NCBI GenBank assembly: GCA_035703205.1
Contig: DASSYQ010000057.1
Location: 53,210-117,209 of the forward strand
Length of the DNA: 64,000 nt
Direction of reading: 5' to 3'
From: Nitrosarchaeum sp035703205
GTDB taxonomy: Archaea > Thermoproteota > Nitrososphaeria > Nitrososphaerales > Nitrosopumilaceae
In this document: positions 17,065 through 25,754 of the stretch, piece after piece
Position numbering within the stretch: the stretch's first letter is position 1
Layout of the letters: every line of letters begins with the position of its first letter
The notes under the pieces: model-generated
Seen by the model: only the letters and a program-made list of their open reading frames with translations
Told to the model about the DNA's origin: nothing
Database searches by the model: none
Position numbers and translations under genes: made by a program

Positions 17065-17331
17065 ATTTTCTTGTTCTTCTATTACCATCATTGTTAGAGT
17101 TGATTGTATTTTACCAATCTTTCTTACTTTGTTCGTGATAATTGTGCGTAGTTTTTCAGCATCTTTAGATGATAATTTTAAGACAATATCGTATACTCCA
17201 TAAACTCCTTGAACTTCATAATTTACTTCTTCATTTGAAAGAATACGTTTGATATCTGCTATTATTGATTCATCAGATCCTAAATCTGAATTTAATAGAA
17301 CATACGCTGTAGGCACATTGCAGATTTTCAT
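17059..17331 (-). CDS. Stand-alone Lrp/AsnC ligand-binding (RAM) domain
   Basis: 90 aa that correspond entirely to the C-terminal effector domain of Lrp/AsnC regulators: AYVLLNSDLGSDESIIADIK, then VNYEVQGVYGVYDIVLKLSS with the conserved G-x-YD turn, then STLTMMVIEE. There is no helix-turn-helix, so it cannot bind DNA alone; such proteins form octameric rings that bind amino acids and may modulate full-length Lrp proteins (one, with two HTHs, is at 55825-56727). ATG start; a separate promoter is expected in the 64-bp gap it shares with the divergent cyclase gene. Confidence 0.85.
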   Translation of the reverse strand: MKICNVPTAYVLLNSDLGSDESIIADIKRILSNEEVNYEVQGVYGVYDIVLKLSSKDAEKLRTIITNKVRKIGKIQSTLTMMVIEEQENL

Positions 17332-17395
17332 CAGACAGTATTTAACCTTTCATAGATCTCAAAAACTGATTAATCCCTCATCATAACTCGTTGAT

Positions 17396-18049
17396 ATGAA
17401 AATAATAGATCTCACATTAACAATATCTCAGTCTATACCTACTTTTCCTGGTTCACCAAAACCGCAATTCATTCTATGGTCATCTCTAAAAGAGGATGGG
17501 TATAACCTTGAATTGTTATTTCTTAGTTCTCATACTGGAACTCATCTTGATGCACCATATCATTTTGTGCAAGATGGAGCAAAAATACACCAAATACCTC
17601 TTGATAGATTACTAGGAAATGGTATATTGATAAAAATAAAAAAAATGAAAAATCAAGCAATTACCAAAAATGACTTAATTTCATTTGAAAGAAAAAATGG
17701 CAATATCCCAAAACACACATCAATAATCTTTCATACTCAATGGCAAAAATATCTGAATAATGATTCTTATTTTATTGATAATCCCGGCCTTTCTGAATCA
17801 GCTGCCCGATATCTTGTATCAAAGGAGATTAACTTAGTTGGAATTGATTCACCTAGCATAGATCTGGGAAAAGATAAAACCTTCAGTGTTCATAAAATAT
17901 TTGCAAAAAATAATATCTTAATAGTTGAAAATCTATCAAATTTAAATAAAATATCTTCAAAACAATTTGAATTTATAATTTTACCATTAAAAATTAAAGA
18001 TGCAACTGGTTCTCCCGTAAGGGCAATAGCTATTCAACGAACAAAATGA
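17396..18049 (+). CDS. Cyclase-family metal hydrolase (kynurenine formamidase-like)
   Basis: 217 aa of the PF04199 cyclase family. MKIIDLTLTISQSIPTFPGSP opens the protein and HTGTHLDAPYHF (about 46-57) supplies the metal-binding HxGTHxDxPxH motif; GIDSPSID and the C-terminal ILPLKIKDATGSPVRAIA complete the family signature. Members hydrolyse cyclic or formyl amides; without other kynurenine-pathway genes nearby, the formamidase label is only a family name. ATG at 17396. Its 3' end overlaps the convergent AmrS gene by 16 bp. Confidence 0.85.
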   Translation: MKIIDLTLTISQSIPTFPGSPKPQFILWSSLKEDGYNLELLFLSSHTGTHLDAPYHFVQDGAKIHQIPLDRLLGNGILIKIKKMKNQAITKNDLISFERKNGNIPKHTSIIFHTQWQKYLNNDSYFIDNPGLSESAARYLVSKEINLVGIDSPSIDLGKDKTFSVHKIFAKNNILIVENLSNLNKISSKQFEFIILPLKIKDATGSPVRAIAIQRTK

Positions 18050-19092
18050 AATCTATTTTTTTTATAATTTTTTGATAATTTGCCAATAATTGGAATTTGA
18101 TTTCCACAAAAATTACATCTGTTTTGCGTATCAAGATTCCAATCTTCAATATCAAAACCATATCTCCTGATTACAATATTATTACATTCAGGACAATAGG
18201 TATGCTCTAAAGGATGACCTGTCACATTTCCAACATATGCATACTTTAATCCAACTTTTTTTGCAATTTCATGATGTTTTTCCAAAGTTTTAACAGGCGT
18301 AGAATCAAATTCCATCATTTTATAATCCGGATGAAAACGCAAAAAATGGATAGGCATCTCTGGACCAAATTGATCATAAATAAATTTACATAATTTCTCT
18401 GCATATTCTAAACTATCTCCTACTTGTGGAATAATAAGATCCGTTATCTCTACATGAATTTTTGTTTTATCACGAATTTCTAATAATGTATCAAAAATAG
18501 GTTGAGGATCAGGAACTCCAATAAATTTTCTTGTAAAATTAGGTTCTGCATTACCCTTGAAATCAATTGTTATAGAATCTAAAAATTCCCCCATCATTTT
18601 TACTGATTCTGGAGTATCATATCCATTTGAAACAAACACGTTGTAAAGATTTTTTTGATGGGCTAATACCCCACAATCTCTTGCAAATTCAATGAATATT
18701 GATGGTTCATTGTATGTATATGCAATTCCATCCGCACCATTATCTAATGCCATTTGTACCACTTGTTTTGGAGTCATATCTATGCCCTCAACCTTTCTTC
18801 TTTGACTTATATCGTAATTCTGACAGTATTTACAAAGCCAATTACACCCAGTTGTGGCAATAGAAAATACCTTAGATCCAGGATTGTAATGAACAACTGG
18901 TTTTTTTTCTATCGGATCAACATGCCCTGCAATTACCTTACCATATACAAATAGATCTAACTTTCCGTTTTCATTACCACGTATCCCACATAACCCAACT
19001 TGTCCGTCAGCCATCTCACAATATCTTGCACATGCAGTACAACGAACTTTTTTGTTCGGTAATTTTTCATAGAGAATTGCTTCTTTATTCAT
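18034..19092 (-). CDS. amrS: AmmeMemoRadiSam system radical SAM enzyme
   Basis: 352 aa. Begins KVRCTACARYCEMADGQ with a CxxCxxxC metal-binding stretch, then the radical-SAM motif TTGCNWLCKYCQN (C-x3-C-x2-C; about 85-97), and ends with a zinc-ribbon like CPECNNI...CNFCGN. This composition is diagnostic of AmrS, which in archaea and bacteria occurs with AMMECR1 and MEMO proteins; neither partner is in this window. The physiological reaction is unsettled. Starts at ATG 19092 and shares a bidirectional TATA-like region with the phosphatase gene. Confidence 0.9.
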   Translation of the reverse strand: MNKEAILYEKLPNKKVRCTACARYCEMADGQVGLCGIRGNENGKLDLFVYGKVIAGHVDPIEKKPVVHYNPGSKVFSIATTGCNWLCKYCQNYDISQRRKVEGIDMTPKQVVQMALDNGADGIAYTYNEPSIFIEFARDCGVLAHQKNLYNVFVSNGYDTPESVKMMGEFLDSITIDFKGNAEPNFTRKFIGVPDPQPIFDTLLEIRDKTKIHVEITDLIIPQVGDSLEYAEKLCKFIYDQFGPEMPIHFLRFHPDYKMMEFDSTPVKTLEKHHEIAKKVGLKYAYVGNVTGHPLEHTYCPECNNIVIRRYGFDIEDWNLDTQNRCNFCGNQIPIIGKLSKNYKKNRFHFVR

Positions 19093-19118
19093 TGCAAATT
19101 ATTATGCATGATTTTCCC

Positions 19119-19126
19119 ATATAAGG
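19119..19126. promoter_or_regulatory. Shared TATA-like element between amrS and the phosphatase gene
   Basis: CATATAAG lies about 25-32 bp from both start codons (19092 minus, 19151 plus). It could serve either or both divergent genes with nearly leaderless mRNAs. Confidence 0.4.
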
Positions 19127-19150
19127 TGCATCTATCGTAATCCTAAAAGT

Positions 19151-19669
19151 ATGGAAAATACAATACTTAGCATGAGCAAACCTGGAAATATTTGGAGAAA
19201 AGTTCACGGTAAAATTACTAAAAAACCAACTAATTTCTCATGGTTGATTGAGAATAAACTAGCAGGCTCTGGAATACCTACAAGTTTTGATGAATTAGAT
19301 TGGATTCTAAAACAAGGTGTCACGTCAATTGTAACCATGACTGAAAATGCATTACCTGAAGAATGGGTAAGTGATATTGGTTACTTGCATGTACCTACGC
19401 CGGATCTTACTGCCCCAGATATGGATAAAATAGACACTGCTGTTGATTTTATTCATAAAAAAATTTCTAATGATCAGGCAGTAATGGTTCACTGTGCAGC
19501 TGGAATGGGAAGAGCAGGAACTATACTAGCTTGCTACTTTGTGAAATATCAAAAATATTCTGCAAAAGATGCAATTAAAAAAATTAGAAAAGAAAGACCA
19601 GGTTCAATCCAATCTGAGGTACAAGAATTAGCAATTACTTTCTATGAAAAACATGTAGAAAATAAATAA
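19151..19669 (+). CDS. Dual-specificity / tyrosine protein phosphatase
   Basis: 172 aa cysteine-based phosphatase. The P-loop is VHCAAGMGRAGT (about 113-124; Cys-x5-Arg) and an upstream Asp in VPTPDLTAPD (about 82-91) is the candidate general acid, followed by RPGSIQSEVQE, the C-terminal motif of archaeal DUSP-like enzymes. It would dephosphorylate Tyr/Ser/Thr phosphoproteins, phosphoinositol-like or RNA 5' ends; family alone does not decide. ATG at 19151; a second in-frame ATG seven codons later is a possible start. Monocistronic. Confidence 0.9.
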   Translation: MENTILSMSKPGNIWRKVHGKITKKPTNFSWLIENKLAGSGIPTSFDELDWILKQGVTSIVTMTENALPEEWVSDIGYLHVPTPDLTAPDMDKIDTAVDFIHKKISNDQAVMVHCAAGMGRAGTILACYFVKYQKYSAKDAIKKIRKERPGSIQSEVQELAITFYEKHVENK

Positions 19670-19670
19670 C

Positions 19671-19817
19671 CTACATAAATTGTGATACTAATTTTCCATC
19701 AACAATCTTAATCTTTAATATTTTATTTCCCTGAAACACTAAAGTTATTCCACCATCAGAATCAGGATCTTCCACCTTTACCAGTTCTATCATTTTAATT
19801 TGTTCAAATTTACCCAT
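19671..19817 (-). CDS. Small protein A of a tandem paralogous pair (48 aa)
   Basis: Read directly from the minus strand: ATG at 19815-19817 to TAG at 19671-19673, 48 aa. The core VEDPDSDGGITLVFQGNK followed by ILKIKIVDGKL is closely related to the core of the next small gene. Three short beta strands with Gly-Asn turns are likely; no cysteines. It begins 10 bp after the stop of that gene, so both are probably one transcript. Conservation between the two copies is the main evidence that they are real. Function unknown. Confidence 0.7.
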   Translation of the reverse strand: MGKFEQIKMIELVKVEDPDSDGGITLVFQGNKILKIKIVDGKLVSQFM

Positions 19818-19827
19818 ATACTTTCAC

Positions 19828-19980
19828 TTACTCTGGAATTGATACTGCATCTAGTTTTCCATCCACTACTTTAATGAACAGAAATCTGTTATCTTTAAAG
19901 ATAAAGGTAATTCCTCCTTCCTTATCCGGCTCTTCAACTTCAAGTATTGGCTGACCTAACAGACCATCATATTTTGCCAT
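19828..19980 (-). CDS. Small protein B of a tandem paralogous pair (50 aa)
   Basis: ATG at 19978-19980 to TAA at 19828-19830, 50 aa. The core VEEPDKEGGITFIFKDNR then FLFIKVVDGKL aligns without gaps to protein A: both have VE-x-PD-x2-GGIT-x2-F-x2-N-x3-x-IK-x-VDGKL. N-terminus MAKYDGLLGQPILE differs. It follows the 178-aa gene (20011-20547) by 30 bp on the same strand and may be in its operon. Likely a small cytoplasmic beta protein, perhaps a subunit or antitoxin-sized regulator, but nothing in the sequence names a function. Confidence 0.7.
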   Translation of the reverse strand: MAKYDGLLGQPILEVEEPDKEGGITFIFKDNRFLFIKVVDGKLDAVSIPE

Positions 19981-20010
19981 ATTGATTAACTCAAAAAGTT
20001 CCTTATATCC

Positions 20011-20547
20011 CTAATTGATCGTGATCTCAATTTCTTTAGAGTTATTTTTAACATTTCCTGGTTCTGTATAATCATGTTTTTGCCAAGAAGCAAAGACTTC
20101 AGCTCCTATCTTGTGTTTTCCTTTTCCTAACTCTGAGGCCTTGAAGACAATTTTTTCATTAAAATCAAATAATTCCTGTCTTACTTCTTCTTCAGATAAT
20201 CTAATAAACGGTTCAAAATTTTTGGCTACTTGAACCCAAATCCTTCTGTCTTTATGAGGATTAACTAATTTTGGATTTCTTGTCCAAAAAATCGCAGCCT
20301 TTCTGTAAGTATCAATAGTTTTACCGATCTCTTTTTTCCTAAATCCGCCAGAAACCAGTTTTATACCGTATTTCATTTTGAATGATACGTCATTATTGTT
20401 ATATGCCTTGGTCCAATTTGCTTCATTGAACGCATCTCTTAGTCCTCCTTCCACTTTAAAACTGACATTGACTTCTATAGTGTCATTTAATGCGTATTCG
20501 TCCTTGTTTTTTACTATTCCAATATCGGAAATCTTACTTTCTACCAT
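20011..20547 (-). CDS. Conserved-looking hypothetical protein, beta-rich
   Basis: 178 aa, no signal peptide or membrane helix. KNKDEYALNDTIEVNVSFKV at the start, and repeated charged strands later (KIVFKASELGKGKHKIGAEVF, then EIEITIN at the end), suggest an immunoglobulin-like beta sandwich; the middle is rich in aromatic and basic residues (RRIWVQVAKNFEPFIR). I do not recognise a family. ATG at 20547, directly divergent from rpoL; followed on the same strand by the two small paralogues. Could be a cytoplasmic structural or binding protein. Confidence 0.65.
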   Translation of the reverse strand: MVESKISDIGIVKNKDEYALNDTIEVNVSFKVEGGLRDAFNEANWTKAYNNNDVSFKMKYGIKLVSGGFRKKEIGKTIDTYRKAAIFWTRNPKLVNPHKDRRIWVQVAKNFEPFIRLSEEEVRQELFDFNEKIVFKASELGKGKHKIGAEVFASWQKHDYTEPGNVKNNSKEIEITIN

Positions 20548-20562
20548 AACCGCTCATAATGA

Positions 20563-20569
20563 TTTATAT
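20563..20569 (+). promoter_or_regulatory. TATA box of rpoL-tfs
   Basis: TTTATAT lies 27-33 bp before the rpoL ATG (20596), placing transcription start within about 5 nt of the codon. Confidence 0.5.
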
Positions 20570-20595
20570 CCACAATAAGTGCTTTTTCCGAATAC

Positions 20596-20874
20596 ATGAA
20601 TGCTCAAGTAATTAGTTCAGAACCTAAGGAAATTAGCCTTTCTATCACAGAAACTGACATAGGAATCTTATACATAATTCAACATGAGCTTCTAAAAGAA
20701 TCAAACATAGATTTTGCAGGCGTTATTGTAAAACATCCTCTTACTAATGAATGCTGGATGAGAATCAATTCAAACACCAAACCAATGCAAGAAATCAAAA
20801 AAGCAACAGATTCAGCAATAAAAATGGCCAATGAATTTAAACAATTATTTAATTCTAAAATTAAGGTAAATTAG
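20596..20874 (+). CDS. rpoL: DNA-directed RNA polymerase subunit L (Rpo11)
   Basis: 92 aa alpha-like subunit that pairs with Rpo3 in the polymerase assembly platform. The typical pattern is ETDIGILYIIQHELLKESNI, then FAGVIVKHPLTNECWMRI (the HPL motif of Rpo11) and a long C-terminal helix. ATG at 20596. The stop TAG (20872-20874) is followed immediately by the ATG of the transcription factor S gene, so the two are cotranscribed and likely translationally coupled. Confidence 0.94.
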   Translation: MNAQVISSEPKEISLSITETDIGILYIIQHELLKESNIDFAGVIVKHPLTNECWMRINSNTKPMQEIKKATDSAIKMANEFKQLFNSKIKVN

Positions 20875-21186
20875 ATGAAATTTTGCCCCAGCTGTGAGGT
20901 CAAATTAAAAAAAGGTGATTCTGGTCTTCAATGTCCAAAATGTGATTATGTAGAGGGACAAGAAGCCAAACAAGCAAAAAAAACAATTGAAGAACATGAA
21001 TCACAATTTAATGTATTAGCTGAAAATGAAACAATGGAGGCATTACCTACAATTAAAATTGAATGCGAAAAATGCGGTAATGATGAAGCAGTTTGGTGGA
21101 TGTTACAAACTAGAAGTGCAGATGAACCTACAACTCAATTCTATAGATGTTCCAAATGTAGATACACTTGGCGTAATTACGCATAA
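20875..21186 (+). CDS. tfs: Transcription factor S (TFS, TFIIS-like)
   Basis: 103 aa. N-terminal zinc ribbon CPSC...CPKC (about 4-23), a short acidic linker, and a C-terminal ribbon CEKCG...CSKC. The cleavage-inducing hairpin RSADEPTTQFYRC (about 83-95) keeps the Asp-Glu pair that stimulates transcript cleavage by stalled RNA polymerase, so it should be an active TFS and not an inhibitory paralogue. Starts on the base after the rpoL stop codon; the next gene is PCNA. Confidence 0.95.
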   Translation: MKFCPSCEVKLKKGDSGLQCPKCDYVEGQEAKQAKKTIEEHESQFNVLAENETMEALPTIKIECEKCGNDEAVWWMLQTRSADEPTTQFYRCSKCRYTWRNYA

Positions 21187-21221
21187 CGTTTAACTGGAAC
21201 ATAAAACCCAAAATAATTAGT

Positions 21222-21968
21222 TTGACTTTCGAAGCAAAAACAAGTGGTTCAGATGATCTAAAAGCTATCATATCAGCTATATCCACTCTTGTAGAGGAAG
21301 CTACGTTTGTTGCAACAGCAGAAGGAATTACTTTTAGGGGAATGGACCCTTCACATGTAGCTTTAATTGATATATCTTGGCCCAACTCTGCATTTGAAAA
21401 ATATGAATGTGATAGTGATATAAAATTTGGAGTTAGAATAGATGAATTTTCTAAACTTATCAAAAGAGCTGATAAAAAAGACAGTATAGAAATTAGTATT
21501 TCTGAACAAAATATGTTGCTTGTAACAATTGGTAAAAATAAGAAGTATAAAATGCGTTTAATTGAAAGCTCTGCAACTGATACACCATTACCAAAAATTC
21601 CATATGATTCTAAAATTACTTTGTCATCTTCTAGATTTGATAAGATTTTGGGTGATGTTCAAGTTGTATCTGATTATCTGACTATTCATACATCTGATTC
21701 TAAAGCAGATTTTTCTGGAAAAGGTGATTCCGGCGAAGTTGTAATTGATCTTGAAAAGGATACAGATGAAATAGGTGAAATATATTCAAAAGAAGATAGT
21801 ATTGGTACGTATAGCCTTGAATATCTTAATCCTGTAGTTAAAGCAGTAGGTACAACTGCAGGTCAAATTACATGTGAATTTTCCAGTGCAAAGCCTCTAA
21901 GAATTGAATTCAAAGTAGCAAACATAGGCAGAATTCACTTTTATTTGGCTCCACGTGTAGAAAGTTAA
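21222..21968 (+). CDS. pcn: DNA polymerase sliding clamp (PCNA)
   Basis: 248 aa clamp that tethers polymerases and repair enzymes to DNA. Two repeated domains are joined near the middle; recognised segments include FRGMDPSHVALIDI (about 44-57), the centre loop, and LRIEFKVANIGRIHFYLAPR at the end (start of PIP-motif partner surface). Starts with TTG. Follows tfs by 35 bp on the same strand; replication and transcription genes are thus neighbours. Only one PCNA is in the window; thaumarchaea generally use a homotrimer. Confidence 0.95.
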   Translation: MTFEAKTSGSDDLKAIISAISTLVEEATFVATAEGITFRGMDPSHVALIDISWPNSAFEKYECDSDIKFGVRIDEFSKLIKRADKKDSIEISISEQNMLLVTIGKNKKYKMRLIESSATDTPLPKIPYDSKITLSSSRFDKILGDVQVVSDYLTIHTSDSKADFSGKGDSGEVVIDLEKDTDEIGEIYSKEDSIGTYSLEYLNPVVKAVGTTAGQITCEFSSAKPLRIEFKVANIGRIHFYLAPRVES

Positions 21969-22003
21969 AGCATTTAAAGATTAACTAATTCAGATACTTT
22001 GAA

Positions 22004-23407
22004 TTGAGACTTGTAATAAAATATGGTGGAACATCAATTTCGTCTGCTAAAGATATTCAAGGTATTGCTAACTACATTAATTCATTATCCAAAAATAATG
22101 AGATAGTAATAGTTTGTTCTGCAGTTAGTGGTACTACTGATGATCTAATTGAAATATCACAATCCATAAAAAAAGAAAACAAAGACAAAGCTGAGCAAAT
22201 AGCATCAAAAATTATCAATAAACATAAGCAACTTGCAAAACAAACAATCAAAAAACCAACAATTAGAAAACAATTATTAGAAAAATTAGATACTGATTTC
22301 CGAGAACTTTTTTCATTAATTGAAGGCATGGTTCTATTGGGAGAAGTAACTCCACGATCAATGGACTATCTGATATCATTTGGAGAACGTCTTTCAATAA
22401 AATTAATTTCTTTTGCAATTAGTGATATAGGTAAAAAATCAATCCCTCTAACTGGTAAAGAAGTTGGAATTGTCACTGATTCAAATTTTGGTGAATCTAA
22501 ACCATTAATGGACACTACAAGACTTAGAGTTTCTAAAACTATAGATTTACAATTTTCTAAGAAAACAATCCCAGTAATAGGTGGATTTACAGGAGCAGAT
22601 CAACATGGGCATGTCACTACATTTGGTCGGGGGGGTTCAGATTATACAGCAACAATTATTGGTTCTTGCATAAAGGCTGATGAAATTTGGTTAATGAGTG
22701 ATATAGACGGATTAATGACTGCAGATCCAAAAATTGTTAAAAATGCCAAATTACTCAAAGAAGTTTCTTACATTGAAGCAATTGAAATGGCATTATTTGG
22801 AGCTAAACAAATTCATCCACGAACATTTGAACCATTGTTAACAAAAAAAATTCCAATGAAAATAAGAAATTCCTTTAATGTAAAAAATGAAGGAACCTTA
22901 GTAACTGATTCTCCTTCAATATCTACTAAAAATACTGTAAAATGTGTGAGTAATATTCGTCACAATGGATTAATCGACATACGTGGAGGTAGTATGGTTG
23001 GAACTCCAGGAACTGCTGCAAAAATATTTGCAACTCTTGCTAAAGCTGGCATAAATGTAATGATGATCTCTCAAAACCCATCAGAATCTAGTATCACGAT
23101 TGTAGTCAAAAATACTGATCTAGATAAAGCAGTTAATGCACTAGAAATGGAACTTTTAGGAAAAATAATCAAAAAACTTGAAGTAACTACTGATGTTGCA
23201 ATTATCGCACTTATCGGCTTAGGTATGCGTGGTACAGTTGGTGTTGCATCTAAAGTCTTTGGTGCGATAGAAAAAAACAAGGTCAATGTTGCAATGATTA
23301 CTCAAGGTTCATCAGAACTAAATCTAGCATTTGTAGTCAAAGATTCTGATTCTAATGTAGCGGTTCAGGCTTTACATGATGCATTTGAACTTGATAAAAT
23401 TAACTAA
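22004..23407 (+). CDS. lysC: Aspartate kinase
   Basis: First step of the aspartate pathway to lysine, threonine and methionine. Kinase domain (about 1-290) starts LVIKYGGTSISSAKD, with GFTGADQHGHVTTFGRGGSD carrying catalytic and nucleotide contacts; two ACT domains follow (IRGGSMVGTPGTAAKIF near 325; ALIGLGMRGTVGVASKVF near 404), each with the Gln/Asn-Pro-Ser ligand loops (SQNPSESS, TQGSSELN). So feedback control by an end-product amino acid is likely. TTG start; 467 aa. The next genes are not of the pathway. Confidence 0.93.
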   Translation: MRLVIKYGGTSISSAKDIQGIANYINSLSKNNEIVIVCSAVSGTTDDLIEISQSIKKENKDKAEQIASKIINKHKQLAKQTIKKPTIRKQLLEKLDTDFRELFSLIEGMVLLGEVTPRSMDYLISFGERLSIKLISFAISDIGKKSIPLTGKEVGIVTDSNFGESKPLMDTTRLRVSKTIDLQFSKKTIPVIGGFTGADQHGHVTTFGRGGSDYTATIIGSCIKADEIWLMSDIDGLMTADPKIVKNAKLLKEVSYIEAIEMALFGAKQIHPRTFEPLLTKKIPMKIRNSFNVKNEGTLVTDSPSISTKNTVKCVSNIRHNGLIDIRGGSMVGTPGTAAKIFATLAKAGINVMMISQNPSESSITIVVKNTDLDKAVNALEMELLGKIIKKLEVTTDVAIIALIGLGMRGTVGVASKVFGAIEKNKVNVAMITQGSSELNLAFVVKDSDSNVAVQALHDAFELDKIN

Positions 23408-23446
23408 AAATAAAATAATTTAAGGGAACAATTTAAAAGAATTCCA

Positions 23447-24907
23447 TTGAATAGATTATTTATTGTCTTTATTCTAGGTATTTTTATCACAGGTATTCTT
23501 ACAATTTCATTAATTTCTGATAATTTTGTTGACGCAAATTCTACAAAAAAAATTAATTTTACTAAAACAATCACTTCTTCCCAAGATCCAGGACAAGGGC
23601 ATGAAAATCATCAGCTAGCATTAATTTTATCACCCAATGAAGGTACTCTTTATGATGGTTCAATGACATTTACGTCAAGTGAACCTGTAGAAATTGTTGT
23701 TTTACATGAAATCAGTAACAATGATGCAAAAGGACAACCAACATGGACTATTGATGGAAATACTATCTATGCAATCTCTTTAAGTGATCTTAAAACCAAA
23801 TCTGGTTCCTTTGAATTTACTGGCGCTGCTTTAGCACTACATTCTATAAACTCAAAAGAATTCACCGCCACCGTTAGTGTTGATGGTTGGACCAGAGGAC
23901 AACCAACTGAAATAATCATGCAAAAAATTGAAGTGCAGAAAGAACCATCACTATTATTATCAAGATCAAATGTTGCTGCAACAATTCCAATGCATGAAGG
24001 ACTCTATAATGGCAATTCAACTTTTTACATTATAACAGATTCTAGCCAGCAAGAATATGCTGAAATGATTACCAAAAAACAGGGTTGGAAAGTTGAAATT
24101 GCTCCATCAATTGAAAAAATATCCGAAGATACTCTACAAACAATATTCATTTTTAAAAACGGAGTTAAAGGAGATGGAATATATCGACATCAAAAAGAAA
24201 TTTTTTCTAGTACACCATCTCAAGAATTAGAATACAGTGGATTAAATTCTGTCATTGAAGTTACATGGAAAAAAGGTCAAAATGCAATGATTCTTGGATC
24301 ATATGAGGAAGTAATGGATGCAGAAAAAGATGGAAGAGTTGAATTTAATAAAACTGGCGTAGTAATCAATGCACCGCAAATACTCTGGCCTGGAGGACAG
24401 ATGTTAGTAAGAGATGATAAACAAATTACAGATGATTTGGCATTTAGTGGGGGTCAAATTACTGAACTTAACAAAGATGAGATGACAGTAACATTTGTTG
24501 CTCATCGTGGATGGGGACCAGATGGAAAAACAATTTACTACATAGTAACTGATGCAACACCATCTGCTCCAGCTGAGATGATTGGTGTTCCATTTTCACC
24601 CACATCTGAAAATCTACTTACAAATTCATCTGCAGCTGATCTATTTCAATTCAAAAATGGGATAAAAGGTTCTGGACCTCTAGGATTTCAACCAATAATA
24701 GTCACAGTTACTCCTGAAAATAAAAATTACAGTCCTATATGGCGAATCTATAATGTAGAATGGAATAATCCAGAAAATGCAAAAATTCTTGAAACAATAT
24801 CTGATATCAATTCATTTAAAGCAAGTGATCTGATTTCGGTTAGTTTAGCCCGCCCTATGAATAGTCATCATATGATAAATAGCCCACTCATAGATCCATT
24901 CCAATAA
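23447..24907 (+). CDS. Exported protein, repeated beta domain, unknown function
   Basis: 486 aa from TTG. An N-terminal signal segment (about 3-24, ILGIFITGILTISLI) precedes an external region of about 460 residues. Two halves each contain a phrase with YYIVTDATPSAPAEMIGV or FYIITDSSQQEYAEMIT followed by a FKNGIKGSG or FKNGVKGDG block, so the protein is an internal duplication (roughly 195-245 and 365-425). WxxxDGxTI strands recur in the first part. No TM anchor at the C-terminus. I do not recognise the family; probably a secreted or surface protein of ammonia-oxidising archaea. Confidence 0.72.
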   Translation: MNRLFIVFILGIFITGILTISLISDNFVDANSTKKINFTKTITSSQDPGQGHENHQLALILSPNEGTLYDGSMTFTSSEPVEIVVLHEISNNDAKGQPTWTIDGNTIYAISLSDLKTKSGSFEFTGAALALHSINSKEFTATVSVDGWTRGQPTEIIMQKIEVQKEPSLLLSRSNVAATIPMHEGLYNGNSTFYIITDSSQQEYAEMITKKQGWKVEIAPSIEKISEDTLQTIFIFKNGVKGDGIYRHQKEIFSSTPSQELEYSGLNSVIEVTWKKGQNAMILGSYEEVMDAEKDGRVEFNKTGVVINAPQILWPGGQMLVRDDKQITDDLAFSGGQITELNKDEMTVTFVAHRGWGPDGKTIYYIVTDATPSAPAEMIGVPFSPTSENLLTNSSAADLFQFKNGIKGSGPLGFQPIIVTVTPENKNYSPIWRIYNVEWNNPENAKILETISDINSFKASDLISVSLARPMNSHHMINSPLIDPFQ

Positions 24908-24959
24908 AAAATAAAACCACTAAACGGATAAATTACTTGAAAGAAAATTTATTGTAAAA

Positions 24960-25754
24960 TTGACTGGTAAGCTCTACATTGTTGGTGTTGGTCCTGGACA
25001 TCATGATCATATGACGTTCAGAGCTAAACAAGTAATTGAAGAAAGCGACACAATTGTGGGATACGAAACTTATGTCAACTTAGTTCAAGATCTTATTGAA
25101 GGAAAAACAGTTCATCGATATGCAATGACGCAAGAGGTTGAACGTGCTCATCAATGTATTGATCTAGCAAAATCTGGAAAAATAGTCTCACTTGTTTCAA
25201 GTGGTGATCCAGGAATTTATGGAATGGCAGGATTAATCTATGAAACGCTTGCAGCATCAAATTGGAATCCTAAAGATGGTTTACAAGTAGAAATAGTTCC
25301 AGGTGTTTCTGCTCTAAATTCATGCGCATCAATAATTGGTTCGCCATTAATGACAGATTTTGCGGTTGTCAGTATGAGTGATTTATTGGTACCATGGGAA
25401 ATAATAACAAAAAGAGTTGAAGCCGCTGCACAAGGCGACTTTGTGATTGTCATCTACAATCCAGCAAGCAAAAAAAGAATACATCAACTAGTAGATACAA
25501 GAAAAATTCTTTTAAAATACAGAAAGCCAACAACTCCTGTAGCAATAATTAAAGGTGCATTCAGAGACTCACAAACAATTGTTATGACAGATTTAGAAAA
25601 TCTTTCAAACCACTCTGATCAATTGGGAATGATTAGTACGGTAATTATTGGAAATTCATCAACTTATACTTACAAAGATTTGATGATCAATCCTAGAGGT
25701 TACAAATCAAAATATAATTTAGAAGAACAAACAAATCCAAAACTCAAAGTCTAA
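24960..25754 (+). CDS. cobJ: Precorrin-3B / cobalt-factor III C17-methyltransferase
   Basis: 264 aa tetrapyrrole methylase. Opens GKLYIVGVGPGHHDHMT (SAM-binding GVGPG), then VGYETYVNLV, SLVSSGDPGIYGMAGL and EIVPGVSALN, and ends IIGNSSTY, all typical of CobJ/CbiH, which contracts the corrin ring. Thaumarchaea make cobalamin by the anaerobic branch, so CbiH function (cobalt-factor III) fits better than aerobic CobJ. The other cobalamin gene in the window is bluB at 37 kb; this gene stands alone on its strand, ending 4 bp into convergent overlap with tyrS. TTG start. Confidence 0.92.
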   Translation: MTGKLYIVGVGPGHHDHMTFRAKQVIEESDTIVGYETYVNLVQDLIEGKTVHRYAMTQEVERAHQCIDLAKSGKIVSLVSSGDPGIYGMAGLIYETLAASNWNPKDGLQVEIVPGVSALNSCASIIGSPLMTDFAVVSMSDLLVPWEIITKRVEAAAQGDFVIVIYNPASKKRIHQLVDTRKILLKYRKPTTPVAIIKGAFRDSQTIVMTDLENLSNHSDQLGMISTVIIGNSSTYTYKDLMINPRGYKSKYNLEEQTNPKLKV

